A DNA stretch of 6,643 nucleotides from Bacteroidia bacterium (GCA_026391235.1 JAPLDV010000922.1:1-6643); one strand, 5' to 3'. Positions 1-5,970 are shown, counted from the stretch's first letter. A program made the numbers and translations. Notes: generated from the sequence alone by a model not told the origin.

Positions 1-771
1 GGCAATACTTACAATGATACGGCCAGAACCAATTTCATCGTCAATACTGTACCGTCAGTTATATCGGAGCTGTACGAAAGCTTTGACGGACAAAAATTCC
101 CTCCGGATGGATGGACCGTAAGCTCTTCTGCCCGGATAGAACAGTGGGTTTCAACTTCATTAGCTCGTTACACCGGGACCGGTTCAGCAGCTTATCCAAA
201 TTTGAATGATAGGGGTATTGGCAATTTTTATGGTCTTGAATTACCTGTACTGAATATTTCAAGCTCCAACAAAACCAATCTGAGCTTTCGGTATTCATAT
301 GGTTTGTATTCCGGTTCTAACGGTGATTCCCTGCAGGTTTTGATTTCGCGTGATTGCGGAAGCACCTGGCAGAAAATTTACGATAAAGGCGGAACCAGAT
401 TGGCCATTGTCTATTCTTCGATAGCGTTTTATCCCCTGTTTAAAGGCAGTTGGAAAAAAGAAACCCTTTCGCTTTCGGCATTTCCGGGCAACGTACGGAT
501 CCGTTTTCGTAACATATGCGGCTATGGAAATAATGTTTTCCTGGATGATGTTGAGGTCAGGCAACTGACCGGAATCGAGGAAACAAACCTGGCCGATAAT
601 TTCACCGTTTACCCGAACCCGGCGTCAACTTCTTTTAGCATTTCAGGACTTCCAGCAAATTCAGAGATTCAGTTGACTGATTTAACAGGGAAAATGCTGA
701 TCAACGGAAAAACAGAAAATTCCTTAACAATCATTGAAATAAGTAAGCTTCCAACCGGAATATATATTTGA
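1..771 (+). CDS. 3' part of a secreted protein: choice-of-anchor J domain plus T9SS type A sorting domain, frameshifted at the end
   Basis: Open from the first base in frame 1, so the start and any catalytic domain lie outside the window. The first 20 or so codons look like the end of an Ig-like or CARDB-like repeat. From about 70 to 570 follows a jelly-roll adhesin module of the choice-of-anchor J / cleaved-adhesin type: ESFDG near the start, then PPDGW, SRDCGSTW, IRFRN and a final FLDDVEV. From about 600 comes a T9SS sorting domain (VYPNPAS, then LTDLTGK, then LPTGIYI). Such proteins cross the outer membrane by type IX secretion and are released or anchored at the surface; this tail is common on M43 or subtilisin-like peptidases, but no enzyme domain is visible here. 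The frame ends at TGA 769-771 directly after GIYI, where the family normally has 10-20 more residues. One extra base near 769 would add LRTALGIKKIVKL and stop at 807-809, a normal basic T9SS end. This suggests a 1-base deletion or a sequencing error. Confidence 0.85.
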   Translation, partial: GNTYNDTARTNFIVNTVPSVISELYESFDGQKFPPDGWTVSSSARIEQWVSTSLARYTGTGSAAYPNLNDRGIGNFYGLELPVLNISSSNKTNLSFRYSYGLYSGSNGDSLQVLISRDCGSTWQKIYDKGGTRLAIVYSSIAFYPLFKGSWKKETLSLSAFPGNVRIRFRNICGYGNNVFLDDVEVRQLTGIEETNLADNFTVYPNPASTSFSISGLPANSEIQLTDLTGKMLINGKTENSLTIIEISKLPTGIYI

Positions 772-971
772 GAACAGCTTTGGGGATAAAGAAAATAGTG
801 AAGCTATAGTTTGAAATAAATTGGATAAGCCGGAAAAAATTTCAACCCTGCCGGTCTTGAGATAACTTTCAGGGAAAACCCATAATGCTTGCTAAGTCAA
901 GCGCTCTGCCCACAAAAAAAAATCCTGTTGAATCGTATTGATTATCTTTATTGTGCGTTGATGATTCTGCA
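772..971. other. Intergenic gap between convergent genes
   Basis: About 200 bases between the end of the T9SS protein (or about 160 if its frameshifted tail to 809 is counted) and the end of the reductase on the other strand. It holds a short hairpin, GCTTG (887-891) with CAAGC (898-902), a run of nine A (914-922), and one arm of the hairpin described at 950-983. No coding potential is convincing on either strand; the reading frames that start here on the plus strand run antisense to the reductase and are shadows. Confidence 0.5.
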
Positions 972-983
972 CTACCGCACAAT
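950..983 (-). terminator. Hairpin at the 3' end of the reductase gene, possible terminator
   Basis: A perfect 8-bp inverted repeat, ATTGTGCG (950-957) and CGCACAAT (976-983), with an 18-base loop. The reductase stop codon (972-974) lies in the loop and one stem arm encodes its last residues. No T-run follows directly in the minus direction (AAAGATAATC comes next), and the poly-T is about 30 bases further on. It could slow or stabilise the transcript end, but it is not a classical intrinsic terminator. Confidence 0.3.
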
Positions 984-1772
984 CTTCTCTCCCTCCAGCC
1001 TCAGCTTGCGGTATACATGGTCCAAAAAGCGGGGCATCAGGTTATTCAAGGCCCCGATCGGGAAAAATACTTTTGGAACCACAACGATTGCCTTCTTTCT
1101 TTTGATGCCTTTGATCATGGCCTTAACAACCTTACCAGGCAGAATTTTCGCGGATATCCCTGTTGTCTTGATATGTTCGATCATCGGGGTATCCACCCGG
1201 CCCGGATAGACCGAGGTAACTGCAATTTTATACGGCTTCATTTCCTGTCGGAGGACATCGCCGAATCCGTCCAGAGCCGCCTTGGCCGCCACATATGGGC
1301 CATCGCCGATAATTCCCTTTTTGGCATCCAGGCTGTTCACGATTACGATATGGCCGTTGCCCCGGCGCTTCATTTCGGGAAGAACGCTTTTAATGACATT
1401 CAGCGTGCCGTAAAAATTCACCGCCATCGATTCTCCAAAGGATGGAATGTCAATTTCATGAGTAGTGTCCTGAACATATTTCCCGGCACAGGCGATCAAC
1501 AGATCCACCTTCCCCCACTGCAAAATGGTTTCCTGCACGATCCGCTGTGCATCTTCATAAATACTTACATCTGAGGGTATTACCAAAGCCTGGCCGCCAG
1601 CAACCAAGATTTCATCACGTAATGAATTGAGCTTATCCTCATTTCTGGCAGCCAGAACGACTTTTGCGTGAAGTTCAGCAAACTTCAATGCCGCCGCCCG
1701 GCCGATGCCACTGGAGGCGCCGGTGATGATGATCACCTGATTTTTGAAATATTCTTTGCTGGAAATGCTCAT
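972..1772 (-). CDS. SDR family NAD(P)-dependent oxidoreductase
   Basis: Complete 266-residue classical short-chain dehydrogenase/reductase, a usual length for the family. It has a Rossmann fold with the cofactor motif TGASSGIG at residues 17-24. AAR at 41-43 places Arg43 after the second strand, which usually favours NADP(H). The third-strand NNAG motif is present as ACAG (94-97). The catalytic tetrad is visible: Asn119, Ser147, Tyr160 and Lys164 (YVAAK), followed by PGRVDTPM (190-197). The C-terminal 40 or so residues are basic and hydrophobic (VVVPKVFFPIG), as in SDRs that act on membrane or lipid substrates, so membrane association is possible but only inferred. It is a cytosolic carbonyl/hydroxyl oxidoreductase of unknown substrate. 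ATG at 1770-1772 fits the fold start; no Shine-Dalgarno is seen, as is usual in this phylum. It lies 40 bases downstream of the TIR gene stub on the same strand and may share its transcript. Confidence 0.93.
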   Translation of the reverse strand: MSISSKEYFKNQVIIITGASSGIGRAAALKFAELHAKVVLAARNEDKLNSLRDEILVAGGQALVIPSDVSIYEDAQRIVQETILQWGKVDLLIACAGKYVQDTTHEIDIPSFGESMAVNFYGTLNVIKSVLPEMKRRGNGHIVIVNSLDAKKGIIGDGPYVAAKAALDGFGDVLRQEMKPYKIAVTSVYPGRVDTPMIEHIKTTGISAKILPGKVVKAMIKGIKRKKAIVVVPKVFFPIGALNNLMPRFLDHVYRKLRLEGEKIVR

Positions 1773-1812
1773 GGTTAATATTCTGAATATATGCAGGTTA
1801 CAGTTTATTTTT

Positions 1813-2016
1813 CTATTTATTTATTTCATTTTTTACTTCGTTCAGGCGGTCGTGCGGATTCTTATCGAAATAGATTGAAATATCTTCCTTAAAGGTGGCA
1901 TCGATTTCGGTTTTCAGCTCCCCGACAAATTCGCTGACCCACCGGTCGCCCTTGTTGTCTTTCTGGCGGTAGCTGATGAAGAGGTCGTATTCGTAGCCGG
2001 GGATTACAGAAGACAT
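1813..2016 (-). pseudogene. N-terminal stub of a TIR-domain protein
   Basis: A 67-codon frame from ATG 2014-2016. It begins MSSVIPGYEYDLFISYRQKD, the first strand and box 1 of a TIR domain of the kind that opens long multidomain proteins in Bacteroidota. It continues through WVSEFVGELKTEI and ISIYFDKNPHD (residues 46-56), which match the first helix and second strand. After NPHD the expected continuation is lost: the frame goes RLNEVKNEINK and stops. The later TIR parts, including the Ser/Glu region needed for NAD hydrolysis, are absent, so catalytic activity is not expected. The frame is open further upstream to an ATG at 2061, but that extension reads through a palindromic repeat (THICVR is its translation), so residue 16 of the open frame is the better start. 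A 3' deletion joining the TIR start to other sequence, or to the gene's own last codons, would explain it. I cannot tell which. Confidence 0.7.
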
Positions 2017-2033
2017 ATTACAGAAATTTATCC

Positions 2034-2051
2034 GGACGCAAATATGCGTCC
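2034..2051. repeat. REP-like palindrome
   Basis: Perfect inverted repeat GGACGCA (2034-2040), spacer AATA, TGCGTCC (2045-2051), followed by CTACGG. On the minus strand it reads GTAGGGACGCATATTTGCGT, a form that resembles dispersed palindromic repeats seen between genes in many bacteria; copy number here is not known. It lies in the leader of the TIR stub, between the -7 box and the ATG, and would fold into a hairpin in that RNA. Confidence 0.6.
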
Positions 2052-2058
2052 CTACGGT

Positions 2059-2085
2059 CAAATTTACAGAACTTTAGAATTCAAA
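2059..2085 (-). promoter_or_regulatory. Promoter-like site for the TIR stub (and perhaps the reductase)
   Basis: On the minus strand TAAATTTG (2059-2066) matches the Bacteroidota -7 consensus TAnnTTTG exactly. A TTTG (2082-2085) lies upstream, but the spacer is 15 bases rather than the usual 19 or so, which weakens the call. Transcription would start near 2053, just before the palindrome. No equally good promoter is visible in the 40 bases before the reductase, so this site might serve both. Confidence 0.4.
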
Positions 2086-2170
2086 CGGTTGGTTTCGTAA
2101 GTATTTTCTGAGATGAGCGGCTTCACCCACACACGCACCCACACCCTCCTTCTATTCACCCAAAAGCCTT

Positions 2171-2262
2171 GTCATCCCTGCGAAGGCCGGGATCCCATCG
2201 CAAACAACGGCACTACGCGGGAGCGTTTTCAAAGGATACAGTGCAGCGTCACGAGATCCCGG
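2171..2262. repeat. Structured dispersed repeat with nested inverted repeats
   Basis: Begins with GTCATCCCTGCGAAGGCCGG, a wording typical of dispersed intergenic repeats. A local hairpin pairs ATCCC (2174-2178) with GGGAT (2189-2193), with an inner GC/GC around the loop GAAG. A wider symmetry pairs CCGGGATC (2187-2194) with GATCCCGG (2255-2262), and inside it GCACT (2210-2214) with AGTGC (2240-2244). Nested arms of this kind suggest a REP/MITE-like element with a truncated right end. No flanking target duplication was seen and no transposase is present. Confidence 0.5.
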
Positions 2263-2379
2263 GGGAGGAAATATAGCGGCAACGAGCTGGATTCCAATTT
2301 CGATATTGCGCAATTTCTTATGCTGCAACCCGGCGAATATTCACTGAAGGTCAACTGGTCTCATCGGCAGATGAATTAA
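2263..2379 (+). pseudogene. Possible 3' remnant of a coding sequence
   Basis: The last 38 codons before TAA 2377-2379 read like a real protein end, unlike the repeat translation before them: GNELDSNFDIAQFL followed by LQPGEYSLKVNW. The pattern PGEYSLKV resembles the last strand of an extracellular beta-sandwich domain. No start codon or full domain is present, and the frame runs back into the structured repeat. It could be the end of a gene broken by the repeat, or chance. I do not recognise a family. Confidence 0.3.
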
Positions 2380-2414
2380 AGTGAAGTAGTGACGAAGAGC
2401 GGAAAAAAAAATTG

Positions 2415-2422
2415 TAGCTTTA
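2415..2422 (+). promoter_or_regulatory. Candidate -7 box for the TM2-DUF2752 operon
   Basis: TAGCTTTA fits TAnnTTTG except for the last base and lies 44 bases before the TM2 start codon. No convincing TTTG is found about 19 bases upstream, so support is moderate. The AT-rich leader AAAATTCTAACCA before the ATG has no Shine-Dalgarno, which is normal for the phylum. Confidence 0.35.
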
Positions 2423-2466
2423 CTGGAGTTAATACTTCAAACTTCAAACACCTAAAATTCTAACCA

Positions 2467-2802
2467 ATGGACTCACAAAAAGTTGACATGTTCATCATGA
2501 CCCACAGCAAGTTTTTCGACGGTTATCAAATCACAATGATCCGCCAGCGATTATTGACCATGGAAGACAGCCGGTTTTTTTTATTGGAAACCACAAACCT
2601 GAAAGATCCCACCACCATGCTGATCATTTCACTCATTGGCGGTCATCTTGGAATCGACCGGTTTATTATGGGTGATGTCGGCCTCGGAGTACTCAAACTG
2701 CTCACATGCGGAGGACTGGGCATCTGGACCATTGTCGACTGGTTCACGGTTATGGGGCGCACCCGGGAAATGAACCTGCAGCGTTTGCTTCAAGTTATCT
2801 GA
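2467..2802 (+). CDS. TM2 domain-containing membrane protein
   Basis: Complete 111-residue protein. The first 47 residues are a hydrophilic, probably cytoplasmic segment (helical, with MIRQRLLTM). The TM2 domain follows: a first membrane segment at about 48-67 ending in GGHLGIDRFIMG (58-69), a short turn, and a second segment at about 71-95 (GVLKLLTCGGLGIWTIVDWF). The GxDRFxxG turn and the GGxGIWxxxD pattern are the family's hallmarks. The domain is widespread, but its biochemical role is not established. The next gene starts 11 bases after the stop, so the two are almost certainly one transcript. The N-terminal extension is the part most likely to give a specific role. Confidence in the family is high; no function is claimed. 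Confidence 0.93.
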   Translation: MDSQKVDMFIMTHSKFFDGYQITMIRQRLLTMEDSRFFLLETTNLKDPTTMLIISLIGGHLGIDRFIMGDVGLGVLKLLTCGGLGIWTIVDWFTVMGRTREMNLQRLLQVI

Positions 2803-2813
2803 TAGTCTAACCT

Positions 2814-3227
2814 ATGAATAGAAGGGCTGTATATTCAGTTGTTCTCGCGGCTGGCCTTATCGGGTATTTATGGCTGGCCGGCAATTTATTTCTGGAACCT
2901 TCCGGGGGTGGCAAGGCAATACACTTTTGCCTTTTCAAGTCGCTGACGGGTTTGCCTTGTCCGGCCTGCGGAACAACCAGAGCGGTGACGGCCCTCGTCA
3001 AACTTAAACCTGTTGAATCAATTGCCATTAATCCTCTCGGTTTAATCAATGCTGCATTGTTAATAATCTGCCCGTTATGGGTTGCTTTCGACTTGCTTAC
3101 CCGTAAGCGTACGTTTTATGAACGCTATAAAAAGGCAGAATCCGTTTTGAAAAAGCAAAAGGTTTTCTTTCCGCTTATCCTGCTGATCGTAATAAACTGG
3201 ATCTGGAGCATCACAAAAAACCTTTAA
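2814..3227 (+). CDS. DUF2752 family membrane protein
   Basis: Complete 137-residue protein with three predicted membrane segments (about residues 5-27, 75-97 and 117-132) and basic connecting loops (RKRTFYERYKK). The DUF2752 signature is clear: Cys39, then LTGLPCPACGTTRAV, giving a second Cys at 49 and a third at 52 in a CPxCG knuckle. Three conserved cysteines suggest metal binding or a redox role at the membrane face, but the family has no proven function. The ATG sits 11 bases behind the TM2 stop, and the pairing of TM2 and DUF2752 genes is familiar in Bacteroidota, which suggests the products act together. It converges on the receptor gene with only 36 bases between the two stop codons. 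Confidence 0.92.
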   Translation: MNRRAVYSVVLAAGLIGYLWLAGNLFLEPSGGGKAIHFCLFKSLTGLPCPACGTTRAVTALVKLKPVESIAINPLGLINAALLIICPLWVAFDLLTRKRTFYERYKKAESVLKKQKVFFPLILLIVINWIWSITKNL

Positions 3228-3241
3228 TGGTAAGTAAATAA

Positions 3242-3265
3242 AAAGCCGGATGAAGAGTCGGTTTT
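3242..3265 (+). terminator. Hairpin between convergent genes, likely terminator
   Basis: AAAGCCG (3242-3248) can pair with CGGTTTT (3259-3265) over 7 bp including one G-U pair, with a 10-base loop. The arm ends in a short T-run, so it works best for the plus-strand TM2-DUF2752 transcript. In the minus direction the wobble becomes an A-C mismatch, leaving a weaker stem followed by CTTTTTATTT. It overlaps the receptor stop codon at 3264-3266. Confidence 0.4.
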
Positions 3266-5777
3266 AAAGGTTGATAAACAATTGTGCACCAAAGAATCGC
3301 GGTGCCGCTGGTACATAGGTTGGAATTCCGAAAGCCAGAGCGGTATTGCCGGCGTCCAGGAGATATCTTTCATTAGCGATATTGTTCATGTTAATGCGCA
3401 GTCCGAACCTGCCGTTTCCGGTGGTATACTGAAGCGCTGCATTGAGCAGGGTGTACCCGTCCTCGTATAGGTTGAGGGCATTGTCATCCTCGAAAAAGTG
3501 CCCTGATTTGTAGGTCACCGACCCGTTTAATGCGATGTATCCCGCTTTGCCAAGGCTGACCTGGTAGGTAAGCCCCGCAGCTGCGGTATGTTTAGGTGTC
3601 AGGCGAAAAGTATAGCCGGCGAATTTCTGGGGGGTACCCTTGGAGTCTTTGTCGTCAAACCGGGCATCCAGCCAGGCATAGTTGCCAAATACGAAAAGGT
3701 TTCTGGTTACCGCAAACTGCAATTCGGTTTCCACGCCCTTTCCGGTTGCTTTCCCTGCATCGGCGATACGGAGAATCCCTCCGGTTTGCAAGCTGGTGTA
3801 GGTGGTCTGGAAATCCCTGTATTTGTAAAAGAATCCGCTGATGTTGAATTGCAGGCGATTATTCAAGAGCAGGTTTTTGATGCCGATTTCGTGGTTGTAT
3901 ACGACCTCCGCTTTCAGGAATGCGGTGGTATCCACATCCACCTGTATAACATTAGGCCGGCGGCCCTTCGACACGGAGGCATATACGGTGATCTGCCGGG
4001 AGAAATCGTATTGCAGGATGAAGCGTCCTACCCAATCATTGAATGATTTACTTTGTACCAGGCGTCCGTCAGTAGGTTTGAAGATGTTGTTAGGAAATTT
4101 GCCCAGCAGAACACCCAGGGTCCCGGGGTCTGCAGCCGTATCAACGCGAAAGATGGTGGTCAGGTCTTCGAAAATCAGGCGGCCACCGGCAGTGATCTTG
4201 AATTTGGGGGTCACCTTAAAGCTTCCGTCAGCGAAAACATCAAAAGCACCGTTTGTTATACCATTTTCATTCAGGGTTTCCGTATGAAAGGTTTTGAAGG
4301 GCTTATGGGATAGAGGGTTTACAGAAACGGACAAGTTGGGCTCCCCGTCGATGATCATAGGTATGGGTTTGACCATAGGAAATTTGACCGCAATACTATC
4401 CGACAGCATGGCATACAAGCTTCGTTCATCCTGGGTAAGGATTACACTCTGGTTGCCGGCTTCGTGAAAATAGTTGATTCCCGCAAAACCGGAGAACCGC
4501 TGCCCATCATAGTTGAGGCGCAGCTCCTGACTGAACTGGTTATAGTCGATGTAGGCGTCCAGGGCCAGGGCCTGAGCCTTTGTACCATCGCCGTCGAAAA
4601 CCGACCTTGCGGTGAGATTGCGGTAACCGGTAATGGCGGTTATACTGAGGCCATGGTCGAAATAGTGCTTGTACTGGAAGGTAGTGCCGAATACATCACG
4701 ACTCTCTTTCAGGTCTTTACCACCTTCGAGGTCAACAAAGGTATACGGACTGAGGTCGCCACCCCTGGGTGCGAAGGTGCCGCTTTTAAAGGCTGTTCCG
4801 GGCATCCTGTCGCGCTGGTAGTTGAAGATCAGGTCAACGGCATTGTTTTTGTCCGGAAGGTACTTGAAGGAAGCCCTGGTTGCCAGGGTATTTTTGCCCA
4901 TGAGCGTCCCCCCCGAGAGATTCTCCACATAACCGTCGCGCTTGTTATAGATTCCAGCCACGCGGGCAAAGAGTTTGTTTTTCACCAAGGGCAGGTTAAC
5001 ATAACCATTCCCCCGGATCTGGTTGTAATTTCCTGCGCCGAGGGTGATATTGCCGGAGGATTCATTTTTTGCGCGCTGGGTGATCACGTGAATGGCGCCT
5101 ATCTGTGCACTGCGGCCGAACAGCGTGCCCTGCGGGCCTTTGAGAACTTCTACATGATCAATGTCGAAGAACTCGGAGTAGGCGCCAACCTGCTTGCTGA
5201 TTGAGATACCATCCTGAAAAACCGAAACCCGGTTGTCGACATTTAAGGAAGAGTTGTCGGAGGTCAGACCGCGGATCACAAAGCCCGGTACCACCACGGA
5301 TTGTTCCTGAACCTGAACGCCAGGAACAAATTCGGCCATCCGGCTCATGGTTTCCACAACATTGTTCTCGAGGAATTTGGCTGAAATGCTGGACAATGCG
5401 ATGGGTACTTCTTTCTGGTTTTCGGAACGTTTTTGTGCGGACACGGTCACCCTGCCAAGCGAAATGCTTTCTGGTTCGAGTATGACATCAACCTCCTTGT
5501 TTTCATTCACGCCAATGCTCACCTGGGTGGCAAACGTCTTGTAGCCGATGTAACTGATTTCCAATACATAGTTGCCGTCATTAATATTGCTGAAGCGGAA
5601 GCGGCCCTCCTCATCCGATACCGTGCCTGTGCGGCCTGGAGTCAGCAGAATGTTGGCGCCGGCGATGGTTTCATTACCCCTGTTTTTGATCAAGCCGGTT
5701 AAGCGACCGGTTCCCTGGCCAATGGCCGTGGCACTGCTGCACAGAAGCAGTATAAATAAGTAAATCGAATTACGCAT
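3264..5777 (-). CDS. TonB-dependent outer-membrane receptor with N-terminal CarboxypepD_reg-like domain
   Basis: An 837-residue receptor that would import an unknown ligand across the outer membrane using TonB energy. Start chosen at ATG 5775-5777 because it gives a clean signal peptide (MRNSIYLFILLLCSSATA, cut near residue 21). The frame stays open upstream to 5840 with another ATG at 5814-5816. Domains in order: carboxypeptidase-regulatory-like sandwich at about 25-100 (GLIKNRG, SDEEGRFRFSNI, SYIGYKT); TonB-box region at about 108-117 (GRVTVSAQKR); plug at about 118-235 with FVIRGL (166-171), FQDGISI (187-193) and EVLKGPQGTLFGR (210-222); then the beta-barrel to the C-terminal FINL. No SusD-like partner is adjacent, so it is not a SusCD glycan system. 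The plug (KRSENQKEVPIALS, GRSAQIGAI) resembles the siderophore or small-molecule receptor group more than SusC. The ligand cannot be told from the sequence. Confidence 0.95.
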   Translation of the reverse strand: MRNSIYLFILLLCSSATAIGQGTGRLTGLIKNRGNETIAGANILLTPGRTGTVSDEEGRFRFSNINDGNYVLEISYIGYKTFATQVSIGVNENKEVDVILEPESISLGRVTVSAQKRSENQKEVPIALSSISAKFLENNVVETMSRMAEFVPGVQVQEQSVVVPGFVIRGLTSDNSSLNVDNRVSVFQDGISISKQVGAYSEFFDIDHVEVLKGPQGTLFGRSAQIGAIHVITQRAKNESSGNITLGAGNYNQIRGNGYVNLPLVKNKLFARVAGIYNKRDGYVENLSGGTLMGKNTLATRASFKYLPDKNNAVDLIFNYQRDRMPGTAFKSGTFAPRGGDLSPYTFVDLEGGKDLKESRDVFGTTFQYKHYFDHGLSITAITGYRNLTARSVFDGDGTKAQALALDAYIDYNQFSQELRLNYDGQRFSGFAGINYFHEAGNQSVILTQDERSLYAMLSDSIAVKFPMVKPIPMIIDGEPNLSVSVNPLSHKPFKTFHTETLNENGITNGAFDVFADGSFKVTPKFKITAGGRLIFEDLTTIFRVDTAADPGTLGVLLGKFPNNIFKPTDGRLVQSKSFNDWVGRFILQYDFSRQITVYASVSKGRRPNVIQVDVDTTAFLKAEVVYNHEIGIKNLLLNNRLQFNISGFFYKYRDFQTTYTSLQTGGILRIADAGKATGKGVETELQFAVTRNLFVFGNYAWLDARFDDKDSKGTPQKFAGYTFRLTPKHTAAAGLTYQVSLGKAGYIALNGSVTYKSGHFFEDDNALNLYEDGYTLLNAALQYTTGNGRFGLRINMNNIANERYLLDAGNTALAFGIPTYVPAAPRFFGAQLFINL

Positions 5778-5850
5778 TTTGTATAGGTTGAAATTTATAC
5801 TTCTAAAACTGTTCATGCCATATTTCCCTCTTATACACAATTCATGCTGA

Positions 5851-5869
5851 CTAAGTTAGGGCTAAGTTA
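5851..5869. repeat. Direct repeat CTAAGTTA x2 in the divergent control region
   Basis: CTAAGTTA at 5851-5858 and again at 5862-5869, separated by GGG, giving an 11-base period (about one helical turn). Read on the minus strand each copy is TAACTTAG, close to the -7 consensus. The pair may be a duplicated promoter element or a two-site operator for the receptor gene. Confidence 0.45.
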
Positions 5870-5891
5870 ATGCTTTAACTATAGTTTTCAA
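5862..5891 (-). promoter_or_regulatory. Promoter of the TonB-dependent receptor
   Basis: On the minus strand TTG (5889-5891), a 19-base spacer, then TAACTTAG (5862-5869), one base away from the Bacteroidota -7 consensus TAnnTTTG. Start of transcription would be near 5855, giving a leader of about 78 bases to the chosen ATG. The perfect palindrome AACTATAGTT (5877-5886) lies in the spacer and could be a repressor site; that role is only inferred. Confidence 0.5.
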
Positions 5892-5917
5892 TTTTTTTCT
5901 CCTGAACATCCTGCGGA

Positions 5918-5947
5918 TTTAAAGGCTTAAGAATTTCATTACCTTAG
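5918..5947 (+). promoter_or_regulatory. Candidate promoter of the FISUMP gene
   Basis: TTTA (5918-5921), an 18-base spacer and TACCTTAG (5940-5947), one base off TAnnTTTG. It lies 23 bases before the ATG, so the leader would be short. The site diverges from the receptor promoter at 5862-5891, so both genes share one control region. Confidence 0.4.
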
Positions 5948-5970
5948 TGCATTCGTAAATTATTAATGCA

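Larger units (their letters stand above)
2017..2466. other. Gene-free stretch with repeats and remnants
   Basis: About 450 bases without an intact gene. In order, it holds a 7-bp-stem palindrome (2034-2051), a promoter-like -7 box for the TIR stub (2059-2066), a CA-rich low-complexity patch (about 2121-2150, plus strand), a larger structured repeat (2171-2262), a possible coding remnant (2263-2379) and the likely leader of the TM2 gene. A frame of 88 codons is open across 2113-2379, but its first half is the translation of repeat DNA (HPCEGRDP is typical of this), so it is not annotated as a gene. Confidence 0.6.

Noticed and set aside
887..902. Short hairpin GCTTG/CAAGC as a terminator for the T9SS gene
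   Set aside because: Only a 5-bp stem with no T-run after it in the plus direction.
951..1574. Open frame of 207 codons on the plus strand opposite the reductase
   Set aside because: Antisense shadow of a gene with all SDR motifs; its composition is low in recognisable pattern.
1813..2016. TIR stub as part of an active defence system
   Set aside because: The catalytic half of the domain is missing and no partner defence gene lies nearby.
2017..2061. N-terminal extension of the TIR frame to an earlier ATG
   Set aside because: The extra 15 codons are the translation of the palindromic repeat; the TIR family start MSSVIPGYEYD fits the inner ATG.
2113..2379. Open frame of 88 codons on the plus strand
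   Set aside because: Its first half translates a dispersed repeat (HPCEGRDP) and a CA-rich tract; only the last 38 codons look protein-like, so it is not kept as a gene.
4464..5204. Long open frame (246 codons) on the plus strand inside the receptor gene
   Set aside because: Antisense shadow of the TonB-dependent receptor; no domain, no start context, and the minus-strand product is clearly real.
5778..5840. Longer receptor start with 21 extra residues
   Set aside because: The inner ATG gives a normal signal peptide at the very N-terminus; the extension would bury it.
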